Part shown: positions 1 to 11,510 of the stretch, piece by piece
Layout of the letters: each line of letters opens with the position of its first letter
Position numbering within the stretch: the stretch's first letter is position 1
DNA from: Akanthomyces muscarius
Lineage: Eukaryota; Ascomycota; Sordariomycetes; Hypocreales; Cordycipitaceae
Length of the DNA stretch: 64,000 nt
Assembly (NCBI RefSeq): GCF_028009165.1
Contig: NC_079242.1
Coordinates: 2,170,001 to 2,234,000, forward strand
Direction: 5' to 3'
The notes under the pieces: generated by a model
Told to the model about the DNA's origin: nothing
Databases searched by the model: none
Seen by the model: only the letters and a program-made list of their open reading frames with translations
Made by a program: the position numbers and the translations under genes

Positions 1-451
1 GGTTCCCTGGGAGCCATGTTGAAGGATATCTGTATGACGGAGGTCGGGTTGTGTAGTGCAAGCTGTGAGTTTGCTCGGCGTGGTGCAGTTCGGGACCCCA
101 CCAATGACGAAATTAGAGCTATAGCTACAGCTCACCCATCGTCAGGTCGGTCAGCAGTCTAATGAAAATGTAGATTCAGTCAAAAACACTCATTTAAAAG
201 AACCGATTTGGAATTTTTGGAGATCCTTAGACCATTTTACTTTCCTCCAACCAAAGTAAATTACATACATGTCCAAGACGGTGGTTGACTACAGATCATT
301 CAACATCCAAGACCCAAACAACAAGCTCCGAAACAAAAAGATATGACGCCAGTGTAGATGTAAAGTTCCCCAACAGGGTACAGAATGATTCGCCAGAAAT
401 GATGACCCATATATGCACGCATTCAACGGAAAGGGAAAAAAAAAATGAGCC
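1..451. other. Left-edge non-coding stretch
   Basis: No credible coding region. This is the 3' flank of the minus-strand DUF202 gene. A short A-run lies near 438-445. Open frames here are short and resemble no family I know. Confidence 0.5.
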
Positions 452-1524
452 TCAGTCTGCCGGGTGTATCACCACAACCACAACCAGCGATGCAGCCATG
501 ATGGCCAGCGCCACGAGGGACACCAGGACAATCGTCCCGCGACTAGCAGGAAACTTGCCCTTGAGAATCCACTCCTGGCCGTGAAAGTAGCGCTTGAACC
601 CCAGCAGCAGGATCAGGATGCTGATGCCGAGAAACGTCGCGCCCAGCGGCCGGCCCAGACGCCGCAGCGCGTCCGGCGTGTTCTTGCCGTCGCTCAGCGA
701 GGTGTTGAGTCGGAAGAGCTGGGTGACGGCGATGCCGATCGAGGCAAACGCGAGCGACGTGCGCAGCCAGGCGAGAAACGTCCGCTCTATTGGTGACGCA
801 TCGGTGCATGTTAGCGAAATTGAAATTCCGGAGCAATAAACGCACACCATCCTTCGACATACCCAGGGCTAGATGATCTCTGGCGACGCTGCCTTTGTTT
901 TCCAGCTCAATCGACTGATACTTGCCGAGCTGCTGCTTCCACCACGGCCTCTGGCCCTCCTCGCCCGTCCTCGTCCCCTCGTCGTCGCTGTCCGAGGCCA
1001 TCCCTACCGTCGGGGCCGGGGCCGTGGTCCTGGACCGCAGGCTGTATATGGAGTGAGTCCCGCTCCCCGGCGGCGGCGCCGACGCGCTCTCTTGAGGGTT
1101 CAGCGCCTGGTAGTTGTGGCTGGATCCGCGCGACACCATGCCCGTCGTCTCGTCGACCGCTTCATCGGCAAACTGCGTCTTGCGGCCAAACGACGAATGG
1201 CGCCGAATGGTGGCCGGGTCGGAGCCCATCTCGTCGGCGCGGCCTCTGGCGTTCTGCGGAAGAGGGGAGGGGGGTTAGCTGAGAGACGAGTGTGGAGGGC
1301 AACGAGGCCCTTTTGTCCTTTGCCCTCCGCGTCCAGGGCGGCGCCAAAGGAAAGCTCACTTCTAAAATCTCGTTGACTCGCTCGCTTCTCGACTGCCGCC
1401 GTTGCCGGAACCGGCCGGTGGTGATGGTGGTGGCGGCGGTGCTGTTGGATCTCACTGGGACAATCGGAGTGCTGCCCGAGTCTGATGCCGCGTTTGGAGC
1501 GGAAGCGGCCTCGTTGCTGCTCAT
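452..1524 (-). CDS. DUF202 (YidH-like) membrane protein
   Basis: Three exons read on the minus strand: 1524-1360, 1253-863 and 786-452, joined by GTGAGC...CAG and GTATGT...TAG introns, giving a 296-residue protein. The first ~185 residues are polar, Ser/Arg-rich and low in complexity (RRQSRSER, GRFRQRR), likely a cytosolic tail. The C-terminal third holds the DUF202 signature ERTFLAWLRTSLAF followed by two more hydrophobic segments (LGATFLGISILILLLGF and a Val-rich final helix), so about three transmembrane helices with a very short end. The core join G|AG CGG recreates the Glu of the signature, which supports the splice model. DUF202 occurs in bacterial YidH and in the membrane part of VTC proteins; its biochemical role is unknown. 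The long N-terminal tail is common in fungal members, so no function can be assigned beyond an integral membrane protein. Confidence 0.82.
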
Positions 1525-2229
1525 CGTTCGCGCGTGGGCCGGGGGCAGGTGAGCACAGATATATAGGTATCTATCTCGGTTTAGGCTTTTTCCTCTGGCT
1601 GTATGCAGGCCGTTACTGCATGAGATGGGGGGCCGCTGCGTACGCGCCAGCCAAAGACGTTCGCTTGGACGGGGGAAAGAGCCCGAAGAGGGATCGTCTA
1701 ATTGTTCTGCGGCCAATGTTAGAAGACAATTGAGGGCAGATGCGATCGCGTCATTGCGAGATAGTGGGCTGGTGACTGCAGAGCTGCAGCTTGCTGGTCT
1801 TCTTACAGGGCACTAGCGACGCCGGCTCCACTGTACTGGGACCCGGGCCTGCAACGTCGGCATCGCCATCGGGGCATCACGAAACCTGGGTGGTGGGTGC
1901 GCTGTTTGTGGCGTAGTTATACATTTTTTGCAAAATCCTGTCCTATCTCTCCCGCTTTAACCGTACATGGCGAAAAAGTAGAAAATCTGGTGGCTGTGTT
2001 GGCAGCCCCCCGTGTACTCGGTACAACCAGGTCTGTCTAGTCACTTGGGGGCGAAAGATGTTGAATCAACCTTTACCGTGTACGTTGTAAAAATCTCAGC
2101 TGAGAAAGAATAGTACATCAGCTGATATTTGACATGAACCACTAATTTTTCGGATTGCCATCTATTTCATCATTTCCTTCCAAAGTGCCAACAGCGTTGC
2201 TTTCAACCAACCGTTGCCCGACCCGCCGA
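1525..2229. other. DUF202-DPH6 intergenic region
   Basis: 705 bp between two genes in the same (minus) direction. It should hold the DUF202 promoter and the DPH6 3' UTR. I see no coding frame or RNA gene. Confidence 0.5.
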
Positions 2230-4560
2230 CTAAGAAACGTTCATCGACAACCTAAAGACTGCCACACACGATGCTTGCTCCCCACTGGCCGTCCAGATCG
2301 AATGGCTGGGCACAATACCACAGGGCAGCTGAGTACTATCCGAAGTTTCGTTCCAGCCATCCAAGCTACTATTGTCAACATACATCAAGTATGGCATGTG
2401 TGAAGAAACATCAAGAGTGTCTGCTCCAAGCAGACGAATCGCCTCCTGATACTTGCCCTGGGCCTGGGCAGCAATCACGCTCAAGTTCGCCTTGGTACCG
2501 GGATTCCGAACGTTCGCCAACACTGTATGTATAAATACGCCCTCGTCCGCCCGCACCACTGTATTCCACGACCGCCATCCATCCAGCTGCGACTCGGCAT
2601 GCGACACCAACTGCGTGCTCGTCTCGGAAAGTCCCGATAGTCCAATATGTGCATGCCACTCGACAGTAGCCTGTCGCGGCAACTCCTCCACCTCGACAGC
2701 GAAAAAGGGCGGGATGCAAGTCTCGGGCTCATTCTGCTGCCGCAAGGGAAAGACCTCCCAGTCGGGCAGCGGTCGTGGCCTGCTGCTCTCATTGGTGACC
2801 AGGGACATGTATTGCGGGTTGTATTTCAAATCCCATGGATCCAACGCGGCCTCGTCCTCTTCCTCGTCCGGCTCAGCATGCATCATACTCCACGCTCTGC
2901 TCGCCAATTGCGCCTTGTTCCTCACATCCTCCTCAGATGCTGATTTGTCAAAGTAGGCGACGGCGCTCGTCCATTGCTGAACCTTCATCTGCGTGCCAAT
3001 TCGCCACAGATGTTGTAGCGACAGCGTTATTTGCTCGACAAGAGAAGAAGGAGAGGGAGTGGGTAGCGCCATGCTACATGGTATAAGGGATATCTGGCCT
3101 GCAATGTAAACTGATCGCGGGCCCAGGGCGGCATTGTCCTTCGTTATGGGGACATCAATGGCCTGGCTATAAGGACCAATGTTGGCCGGCGCCCAGTATG
3201 ATCTTGACTGCACATGTAGACCGTCTCTTGTGGACGTCCTGGAAACTGGGGGAGCCGTCGCGTATAGCATGATGTTGCGGCCCTCTGGTAGCAGCTCGCC
3301 GCAGGATATTGTGACTCGAGATGCGGGGTTGGGTGACTTGAATAGACTGCCGTACGCTTGGTTGATTTTTGGAAAGTCGGCCATGTTTCTCAGAATGATG
3401 ACGACCGTCGTCAGCTGGGCGGCATCGAGGCCATGAGTCGCGAGTGCCTCTGAGAGCTTGCCAACCACACTGTTTGTTTCTTCGGTTATCGTGCTGGAAT
3501 CGAAAGTTTTATCTGAAGTAAAACTCCAAGCCAACAGTTCGGGCTTGCCAATATCTGAAAAGTCCATTTTTGACAAAGGCTTTGTCTCTGAGCCCCCAAC
3601 TGTAGCTGTTGACGCCCCATGAGGTCGCCCGGTCAAGTCCTCTAGAACTTGCGCGAATCGCGAATCAAACAGATCTGGAACTCTTGCGTTCACAGCTGAA
3701 TCTGCGTCCAAACTGTGCTTGTCTTGTAAATGTGCGCCACGGGTCAAAAGCCATATTGATCCTCCGCCCTCTCGGACGACACGTCTGCCGTCCTCAGGCA
3801 CAACAATCTTCTTCTCGAAGAGACAGTCGGGGCCATTCAGGACCAGCGTCTCAAACTCGCCACCTTCTCCCAAGGACGCGCCATCTGAAGCGCCGAATTT
3901 GCGCAGCGCCTTCTTCACACGGGTTGACCCGGCTTCGCTCGATGCGACTTCCCACAGATGGCTCTCATCCAGTCCTGCACTGGCCACTTTGATGATGCGT
4001 GCCTCGAGGCCCGCAGACGCCATGTCAATCAGCAGCTGCGCTTCGTTTGTCGGTGCAACTGGAGAAGGCAGTGCTGTGTACTTCCAGAGGTAGGCCAGCG
4101 GCGTGAGGCCGAGGCGGATGGCAATGGACTCGACACGAGTGCGTTGATACGTTGACAGGATGGCTCCGGAGCAGAGGGCGTTAGCCTCGGGGTGCTTTTC
4201 TTTGATAGTGCCCAGGAGCGTGAGCATGGACTCCGTTTCGTCCAGGCCGGGCTCTGAGGCGTCATAGGCATAGTCCCTCTCATGACGAACCGTGCCTCCG
4301 TCTATGGGCTGTCGGTACAGCGGAATCCCTGTCGCTTCCGCATACAGGGGAATAACTTCGTGGCCAACGGTCTGGTACATGAAGCTGTTCAGGTCCTTTT
4401 CGTCCTGCACATCGCCGGCGGGCGCCGCGTCGGGTGCCCGTGGATGGAGGTTGGCGAGGGCGACGATGCGATGACCATTTTGGATGCAATGCAGCAGGCT
4501 GTAGAAGCTGTCCTTGCCGCCTGAGATGAGCGCAATCACGTTGAGGCTTTCGGCAGCCAT
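2230..4560 (-). CDS. DPH6: Diphthine--ammonia ligase, DPH6 type
   Basis: Single exon, 776 residues. It catalyses the last step of diphthamide synthesis on elongation factor 2: ATP-dependent amidation of diphthine in the cytosol. The N-terminus has the PP-loop ATP-pyrophosphatase motif SGGKDS at residues 13-18, and the characteristic EGGEFETLV segment follows near residue 230. The second half carries two RidA/YjgF-like domains; the start of one is visible at WAPANIGPYSQAID. This ATP-PPase plus tandem RidA layout is the fungal/yeast Dph6 architecture, and the length suits the family. The start at 4560 is chosen because the PP-loop sits 12 residues later, as in orthologues. A CACGTG box lies about 110 bp upstream. 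Confident assignment. Confidence 0.95.
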   Translation of the reverse strand: MAAESLNVIALISGGKDSFYSLLHCIQNGHRIVALANLHPRAPDAAPAGDVQDEKDLNSFMYQTVGHEVIPLYAEATGIPLYRQPIDGGTVRHERDYAYDASEPGLDETESMLTLLGTIKEKHPEANALCSGAILSTYQRTRVESIAIRLGLTPLAYLWKYTALPSPVAPTNEAQLLIDMASAGLEARIIKVASAGLDESHLWEVASSEAGSTRVKKALRKFGASDGASLGEGGEFETLVLNGPDCLFEKKIVVPEDGRRVVREGGGSIWLLTRGAHLQDKHSLDADSAVNARVPDLFDSRFAQVLEDLTGRPHGASTATVGGSETKPLSKMDFSDIGKPELLAWSFTSDKTFDSSTITEETNSVVGKLSEALATHGLDAAQLTTVVIILRNMADFPKINQAYGSLFKSPNPASRVTISCGELLPEGRNIMLYATAPPVSRTSTRDGLHVQSRSYWAPANIGPYSQAIDVPITKDNAALGPRSVYIAGQISLIPCSMALPTPSPSSLVEQITLSLQHLWRIGTQMKVQQWTSAVAYFDKSASEEDVRNKAQLASRAWSMMHAEPDEEEDEAALDPWDLKYNPQYMSLVTNESSRPRPLPDWEVFPLRQQNEPETCIPPFFAVEVEELPRQATVEWHAHIGLSGLSETSTQLVSHAESQLDGWRSWNTVVRADEGVFIHTVLANVRNPGTKANLSVIAAQAQGKYQEAIRLLGADTLDVSSHMPYLMYVDNSSLDGWNETSDSTQLPCGIVPSHSIWTASGEQASCVAVFRLSMNVS

Positions 4561-4666
4561 GATGCCTCAGAAAAATTGCGGAACTCAAGTCTGCACCCGG
4601 CGATCAAGATCATGACGATGCCATCTCGAGCATGGCATTTTCTTTCGTCGACGGTGGAGCGATTTT

Positions 4667-4672
4667 CACGTG
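4667..4672. promoter_or_regulatory. CACGTG box upstream of DPH6
   Basis: Palindromic E-box, 107 bp upstream of the DPH6 start codon. In fungi such sites bind bHLH factors of the Cbf1 type. Its use here is inferred from position only. Confidence 0.3.
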
Positions 4673-7600
4673 CAGACTTTGACGGTTGATTTTAGCAACA
4701 TTCTATTCACGCAATTGTACACCGTGACATAGATTCATCTTTTAGTTTCGGTACATTTTACGTTTACAAGAGAAAATGGGTTGAAAGCACTGGAGCGGAA
4801 TTCCTCGACACAATTCGATCGCAAGCCAGCTCCCACTTGCCCGCCACCAGCCAGCCTACTGGCACTGGCAAAAGTGGAACTCTCGTCCGCGCACATTCAC
4901 CACCAATGTAAACCTGGGGTGGCACACGAAAAAAGACTATCACATTTTGTGTGTAAAAGATGATTGGTGTTTTTCTTCTTCTTCTTCAATTGCCATCTTC
5001 AGCCGGAATCTACAAATAGAATCATGAGTCGGCCCAGACTCAGCCGCATATAAACTGCTGCTATTGAAACACGGCTTGTTCATGCAATCCGATGCGTAGG
5101 TAGGCGACTTGTTCACATGCGGCCGGGCAATCGTGGGAGTGTATCCAAGGCGCGGCTCCGTGTGCATAAAGGACAGATCCGTGCAATTCCAGTGACATGT
5201 GCTCTTGCTTACCGGGAACAGTGCCGTGATCGACCTTGCAGACGATCACTTTGCATCTGCCGTCGGTGACTACATTTCCACAAGGTTCCCCCGTTGTGCT
5301 GTCACAAGTGACAGATGAACGGAATGGGAGTAGTGATTTCTGGTGGCTTTGATGGTAAAGCTATCAGTAGGCGAGAAAGACGGCCGATGTAACGGTGATG
5401 AGATGTGATGTGATGTGATTCCCTCCGTTTGGTAGCGTTTTCAGGCACAATGACACATGGCTCCGTATTGCCTCCACGCATGCCATGCGGGCCATGCTCT
5501 ACAGACTAGCAAACTAGGTACAATGAGACGCTCCTGGCTCCACAAGGCAATGTGATGAGTGCGTGTCTGTGTGCATGTCTGTGAGCGACACTCGGCACGC
5601 CTCGCTTGGCTTATCCCCGCAGGGTCTGGACACTTCATTTCAAAACCCAGAGACAAGCACACAAGTAATGTCGGCTTCAAAAGCCGGCGTGTCACGAACA
5701 AACCCTTCTGTATTTTACCAATGTGGCTCTGCCCTAGCTTGAGACACCTATTAGACACACGTTTTTTGTGGTCGCCGTTGAAGCCTGTCACCGAGACCCG
5801 TTTTCAACGGGGTTGGCCCCTGGTCCTTTGACATGTCGTCCCACCCCAGTGTAAGTTATGCCGTCTGGCGCGACTTGGCGGAAGATTAAAGTAATGCAGC
5901 GACATCTTGCAATTACTGTAAAATCGCACAGGCGTGTGGGACAAGATGCGAGGCGGCCCCGGTAGGCAAAAATACGGCATGGCTTTTTGATTATTCTCGT
6001 TCATCTTGATTATGCTTCTGTTTCTGTTGTGCTAGGAACACGAATACATCGCCATCCATCTGCCTTGTTCTGTGTCAGCCCACTTGCATGAAGACCTGCC
6101 TCGCCAATATTGCCACCCAATATACGTGTGCACGGGCATGCTTCGATAACTTGCCGATGGAAGCCTGATAGCACAATATCATAAACACATGATGTATGCA
6201 TATGGGGATATACCATAAGACAAGAATCCGTAAGGACGATGCGGGTATTATGTATATTGCATTGCGTGCGACTGTGGCGGAGGGCGGTTATGCGACCTTA
6301 TCAAGCTCCAACATGGCAGTCAAGCGTGACAGCTCTTTGTAGGACAGTGCGATACGAAAGTTCAACTATTGCCTTGGTGTTACTCGGAGCAATACGGCCG
6401 CCATGCTCCGTACTGGTGACGGATTTATGCTGGTACCTTGACAGAGCCTCGCTTGCCACCACAAGCGCCCAGACCCGTCTTTATCATCAACGTGAGACGG
6501 TCATCTACTCAGTACTCAGTATGATGGAGAAATTTTCACTTTGGTAATGAACTGCGGATCATCGTGCTCGTTATCGGTACAGCGTGGTTGAGCCCATGGA
6601 CAAGAGACTTCTCACCGCAAGGCTGCGACAGACACGCGTGAATTTCACCGCCGTTGCATCCGTACCCTGCGAGGTCCGGCTGTCTGGGCCAGGCAGGGCA
6701 CATGGTGGTCCGACCAACTTGAATAGACGACTTTGCTTTGGAATCTCTCAGAATATCGAATGATTATCTCGCTTTCACTGGCGAGAAGGAGGAATCGCAA
6801 CGGCTATCCCACAGACGGGCCTCCATTAGCCATGCGTATCTCGGAATACTCATTTGAACGACATTTGGTTCCCAAATAGACTTTGAAGAAGCGGAAAGGC
6901 CCTGCGGGACGTCCCACAGCGGCTACTCGATGCGTAGGCTCCGTGGGTTCCGTGCAAGTTGCCACTTGGTGGGACAGCGCAACAGGTCCCCGGATGGGTC
7001 AGCCCATTTCCGCAAAGGTCAATACTGTGGTCATATTCGGAGTGCCATCTGGACCGTCGAGGACAAGAATAGCACAAAATACCACTCAGTAGTACACTCG
7101 GTGGCGATTATGGGAACCGACCAGCCCAGAAGGAAGAAACCCCCGGAATTGGATTGGAGACAGTTAAAGCTTGGGCCATGACAGCTCGGGAAATTACACA
7201 GCCATGCTGGGTGTGTGCGTGACGCCTAGCGCACACGCCCACCTGGGCTGGGAAAAAAAGAAGAAAAGAAGGAATCCATCGGCATTCAAGGGATTTGTAC
7301 CGCGCTCTCCCCCCTGTCTGCCGTCAAAGCCAAAAGACCCTCCCATGCTGATTGTGCCAGGGTGCCGGTCGACTGCGTCGCCACAAAGAGCCAGGTACGG
7401 CATACATATGTACAATACGAGTCCATACCGCCAAATCGGCAAAGCAGTCAGTCACCCTTTTAACAAAGACATTGTAAGAGAGCCCTACGTCAGACGATCA
7501 AATAGAAAAAGAACTGGGAAATTAAGCCATTCTCCAATTTTCCGCGCCTTCTCAGACGCGCGGGAAACCTCAATGGAATAAGCTCGAGGCCCCAGAGGCC

Positions 7601-8496
7601 AGAACAAAAAACCAGAGACGCTAATAAATCAATCCAATGGACAAGGGAAATCGCCTTTGGTCTCCACTGAAGAAATCCAGGCACCAGGCACGGACCGGGG
7701 AAGGCTAGAGGAAAGCTCCGCCAGCTAAACCTGCCAGGGCCAAGGGGAGGAAGGGGGGGCGTGTGTAAGAAGAAGAGAAGCAGGAACGAAAAGAGGCGTC
7801 CACAGCTAATCTTGCGAAATAGAGTGAGCAGGGGTTGCTATTCAGGCACAAGAAAAAAGCTCAGACCAACAAGGTATACCAGCTAATATACGAGTAGGCG
7901 GGTTCATGGCGCCGCCGGGGAGGCGCAGGGCAATAATGAAGGAAAAAAGTTGCAAGGAATAAATCGGGGAGTCCGTTGTTTCGAGAAGCAGGTTAGACCG
8001 CAAGAGGGGGGGACAAAAGCTGCTGCAGGCTGCCTCTTTGAGATGCACGCGAAGAGGGATGGATGCCCACAGCACGTTGGTCCCCAGTACCGGGTTCATG
8101 AGGGTCATTCATTGCTGGATACCAGCTGGGTTTTCTGAGGAGATGACAAAATGATTCGACTTCTTTACCGCCTACCACCAATACCAAGGCCAGCTATTTA
8201 CCATCTCACCGCAAAGTCCTTTGAATGTCTCCCCCCCCCATGGAGCGGGAATTGGGTCGTTGCGTAACGGGAACCGGGGGGGGATTCAAGTACACGATCC
8301 CAGTACACAAAGAGAACGAAAAAGGCGGCTGCAAGAAGCACGGTGCATGCAAGCCGGGATTTTGCACGCCCATCACGAAAAAGAAAGCAAAGAAAAAAAA
8401 ACGACCACTCATTCCCGTCTTTTGAGCGACGCGGCCCCGAAGACTCGGTTCTCGGTATAATCCTCCCGAACAAAGCCGTCTTACAAGTGTGGACAA

Positions 8497-8512
8497 GGGG
8501 GGGGGGGGGGGG
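8497..8512 (+). repeat. Homopolymer of 16 G
   Basis: Sixteen consecutive G on the plus strand in non-coding DNA. Such a run can form G-quadruplexes and is prone to length change and to sequencing error. Confidence 0.85.
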
Positions 8513-9908
8513 TCTGGGAGAGTCATCCTACGATGTTGCACAGAAAAGACTTCACGTAATACAACATGCTAGAATGAAGGAGAATGACGACGCTCCTTTT
8601 TGTAACTTTTTGTAAAGTAGACTTTGGAGATTACGCACCGCCTTCTGGACGGGGACCAGGAAGTCGTGATGGCATTGCATTTTTAGAAAACAAGCATTTA
8701 GCTGCAGGAGAACCTGCATTAGCACCACCCGGTTCCGCGGTACGGGGCCTAATCAATGGACCTTTTGCACATGTCTATTACTTGTTCTAGCTTCGTCGAA
8801 GCGCTTTGCTCAGATAGCAAGGTTGGTAATAATAATAAAAAAGAGCTGTGTACGGATACATCATGTCGATTCACCAAGTACAGAGTAGACGCCAAGGAGA
8901 ATCGGACTGCCGCTCTTGGCTTTTCTAGGTCAACAGGGATATCACGGGCGAAGTCGTGCGAGACGATTAGGACTGTGCACTTTTCAAGGATCCCTCTTTC
9001 TGCAGCATCAGTCGTTTTTGTGACTGGGGGTGGTTTGTGCGACGAACCAACCAGGATCTAAGCCGTGGAAGACACTCCCACGAGCTCAAACATGCACACA
9101 CCAGCAAGGGACATTGGGCAATTTGGCTAGGCAGGGGTCGTAATGACCGCTATTCGATTGCGAGCCTTCTAAGTAGTTCCCTTCTACTGGTAATATGGCC
9201 CACGGCGAACTAGGGAGCTACGGGCAAAGATCGATTTCGACATCTCCGGAGCATCGAGACAGGTTGAGTGAAGTCAGGCTGACGGGGTTCCGGTTGTTGG
9301 CACAACGCATGGTAGACAGCGTGCATGGTGGCTCCCGCAAAGATTGGTTCAGTCACAGGCAGAAGTGGTTCAATGGTGTTTGTATGTCCAATAAAGATGT
9401 TCAATTTGGCGGAAAATATTTTCATTCAGTCCAAGTTGCAGGCCAGCCGCACCTTGTCCCAAAGAATTACAACGAGAGTTAAGAAAGAGTAGGCTGCCCC
9501 GTCGAAAAGTTGACGAGGCAGCGGAACACACAAAAGTAGCAAGAGCGCCCATGACGCCGATGGATCCCAGAAATCTTTCCATGCCCCCAATCACTTTGTC
9601 CAACTTTTTTATGATCATAAAAACTGCAGCCGCAGACGTCGTCCGTCGACCACAGTCGTATAAAAAGATGTATGTCAAAACTTGATACAAGAACTGAAAG
9701 ATGTGTATATGCAGTCGTAAGCCGTGGTTGTGTGCGTCCTTCTAAGATATAAAATGCGGTGAGCAACAAGCATGTTACTCAGCCACTCCTCATCACTCAA
9801 GCAGGGACACGCAAGGCGAAACCACTGTTCAGAAGACGAGAAATGTGAAAGTAGTCGTAGAAGTCGTGATGGGCCAAGCCCAAAGAATGTTGCCGAGCCC
9901 AGCGCCCT

Positions 9909-11461
9909 TTAGTCGGAGCGCTTGCGCTTCTTGTTGTTGTTGTTGTCAGAGACATCTTCCGACATGTCGGAGACCTCAGAGCCAATCTGGAACATGACCT
10001 TGCCGTAGGAAAAGTCGTCTCCAGAGCCAGCCATGGCGTTGCCATCAAAGTGAGAGGCGTGGTCCTCAATCAGGTCCATGACGATGGCACCACCGGAGTG
10101 TGTGCGGGCATGCTGAGCTAGGTTGTCACTGCGGGAGAACTTCTTGCCACACTCGTTGCACTCGAAAGGCTTCTCCTGGGTGTGGAGAGAGCGATAGTGA
10201 CGCTTGAGGTGCTCCTGACGGCGGAAGCGGCGGTTGCAGAGATCACAGACAAAGGTCTTGGACGGATCCTCGGTGAGAGACTGCTTGCGACCGCGGCGGC
10301 TTGGGGGAGCAGCAACAGAAGGGGTGCTGTCATCGCCAGGCGAGGACACGGTCGACTCGGAAGACACGGAGTCACCGCTGGTAAGCTCAGGGTCGGCTTC
10401 AGCGAGCTCATCAGCGTCGACGGTGTCCTCGTGAGACTTCTTCTGCTTCTTGTCACAGTGGCCATCATCAACGGAGGGGGTGATGTCGGCGTTGGGGAAC
10501 GGCATGAAAGAGAAAGAGTCGCTGTCCTCGAACGTCAGCTCATCATCGAAGCTGCAATGCCCCAGAGACACAACCGAAGAGCCGGTGCAAGCACGCGGGC
10601 GGGTGGTCTCAGCGCCGCTGGCCTCGATGTTAACAAGGTTGCTGAAGTCATCCTCGGAGTCGAGATCATCGAGGTCCTGGAACGCGGGCAGGCCGTGAGG
10701 AATAGCCGGGTTGAAGTCGAAGGTAGACTGAGCGTTGGCGCCCTTAACCTCGGCATCGCCCGCATTGGTAAGACTGAACTCGGGAGCGAGCGTAGGGTTG
10801 CTGCCAGCGGATACGGTAAGGTTGCGAGGGTCACAAAAGTCGAGGTCCTGCTCAGAGGCGGCGATGGACCGTGCGTAGGCAGGCGTGGGCGAAGGGGACA
10901 GCGAGGGGCACGAGGTCATGGAGATGAGGTCGCTGGTGCTGTGCTGAAGAGCGAGAGGCTGCGAGGCGATGTAGACTATCGTTGGTATTAGCATGGTGGC
11001 CCCACAAAGTATAGAATTGCCTTTGGGCGAGGGCAAGCCAATTGGAGCTTACCAGGCGTCATGGGAGGCGAAGCGCAGCTAGACCAGTCGAGGACCGAAG
11101 TCTCAACAGAGTCAAAGAGGTCTTTGCCGTGAAAGGCACCATCGAGACCCGAGAACATGGGGTTGACGGGGGTCTGCATGGCGTCGCACATCTTGGGGCT
11201 GCCAATGGCGCTTCCAGAAGTGGACAGAGCCGGCGTGGAGGGGAAGTAGTTGTCATAGACATCAGTGTCAAGCATGATGGCGGTCTTGTGGGCACCATTG
11301 CTGTATAGCGTGGGTGGCTGAGAGCAAGACGAGCCGGGCCGAGAGTAGACAGGCGTAACGGGCATCTGCTGGTACAGATGGGCCTTGCGGGCGTCCGACT
11401 TGGACTCGCGGTTCTTGAGGAAGGCCTGAGCCACTGATTGTTGGTGCAGCATAGCTTCCAT
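9909..11461 (-). CDS. MSN2: MSN2/Seb1-like C2H2 stress transcription factor
   Basis: Two exons, 11461-11053 and 10975-9909, joined by GTAAGC...CGATAG with a GCTAATAC branch region; the protein is 491 residues. Two adjacent C2H2 fingers lie at about residues 378-432: CDLC-x12-H-x4-H, then CNEC-x12-H-x3-H, with the RRQEHLKRH and SRSDNLAQH recognition helices seen in Msn2/Msn4 and Aspergillus SebA/Seb1. A basic KKRKR stretch at the extreme C-terminus is a likely nuclear signal. The N-terminal part is Ser/Thr/Pro-rich, as expected for an activation region. Msn2-type factors bind STRE (AGGGG) sites and control heat, oxidative and osmotic stress responses and, in entomopathogens, conidiation and virulence. 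The start MEAMLHQQ is preferred because an in-leader splice acceptor lies only 25 nt upstream of it. An unusually large non-coding region precedes the gene. Confidence 0.9.
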
Positions 11462-11485
11462 TGTGTGTGGTTTTCTTCGTGTTTG

Positions 11486-11510
11486 TCTGCAGGCAGGCAG
11501 GCAGTTAGTA
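11486..11510 (-). promoter_or_regulatory. Predicted 5' UTR intron branch site and acceptor of MSN2
   Basis: On the minus strand a perfect TACTAAC branch site (11510-11504) is followed by a pyrimidine-rich (CTGC)n run and CAG ending at 11487. Leader exon sequence would begin at 11486, 25 nt before the ATG. This is the arrangement of a leader intron. Candidate donors upstream are GTGAGC at 12115 and GTGAGA at 12299; I cannot choose between them. Confidence 0.5.

Larger units (their letters stand above)
4561..9908. other. 5.3-kb stretch without recognisable genes
   Basis: It lies between the 5' end of DPH6 and the 3' end of the MSN2-like gene, and includes the DPH6 promoter and the MSN2 3' UTR. 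All open frames are below about 140 codons, on both strands, and none resembles a known family or shows joinable exons. It contains a (GATGT)n run near 5402-5419, a run of nine C at 8231-8239 and a run of 16 G at 8497-8512. Untranslated RNAs cannot be excluded. Confidence 0.5.
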
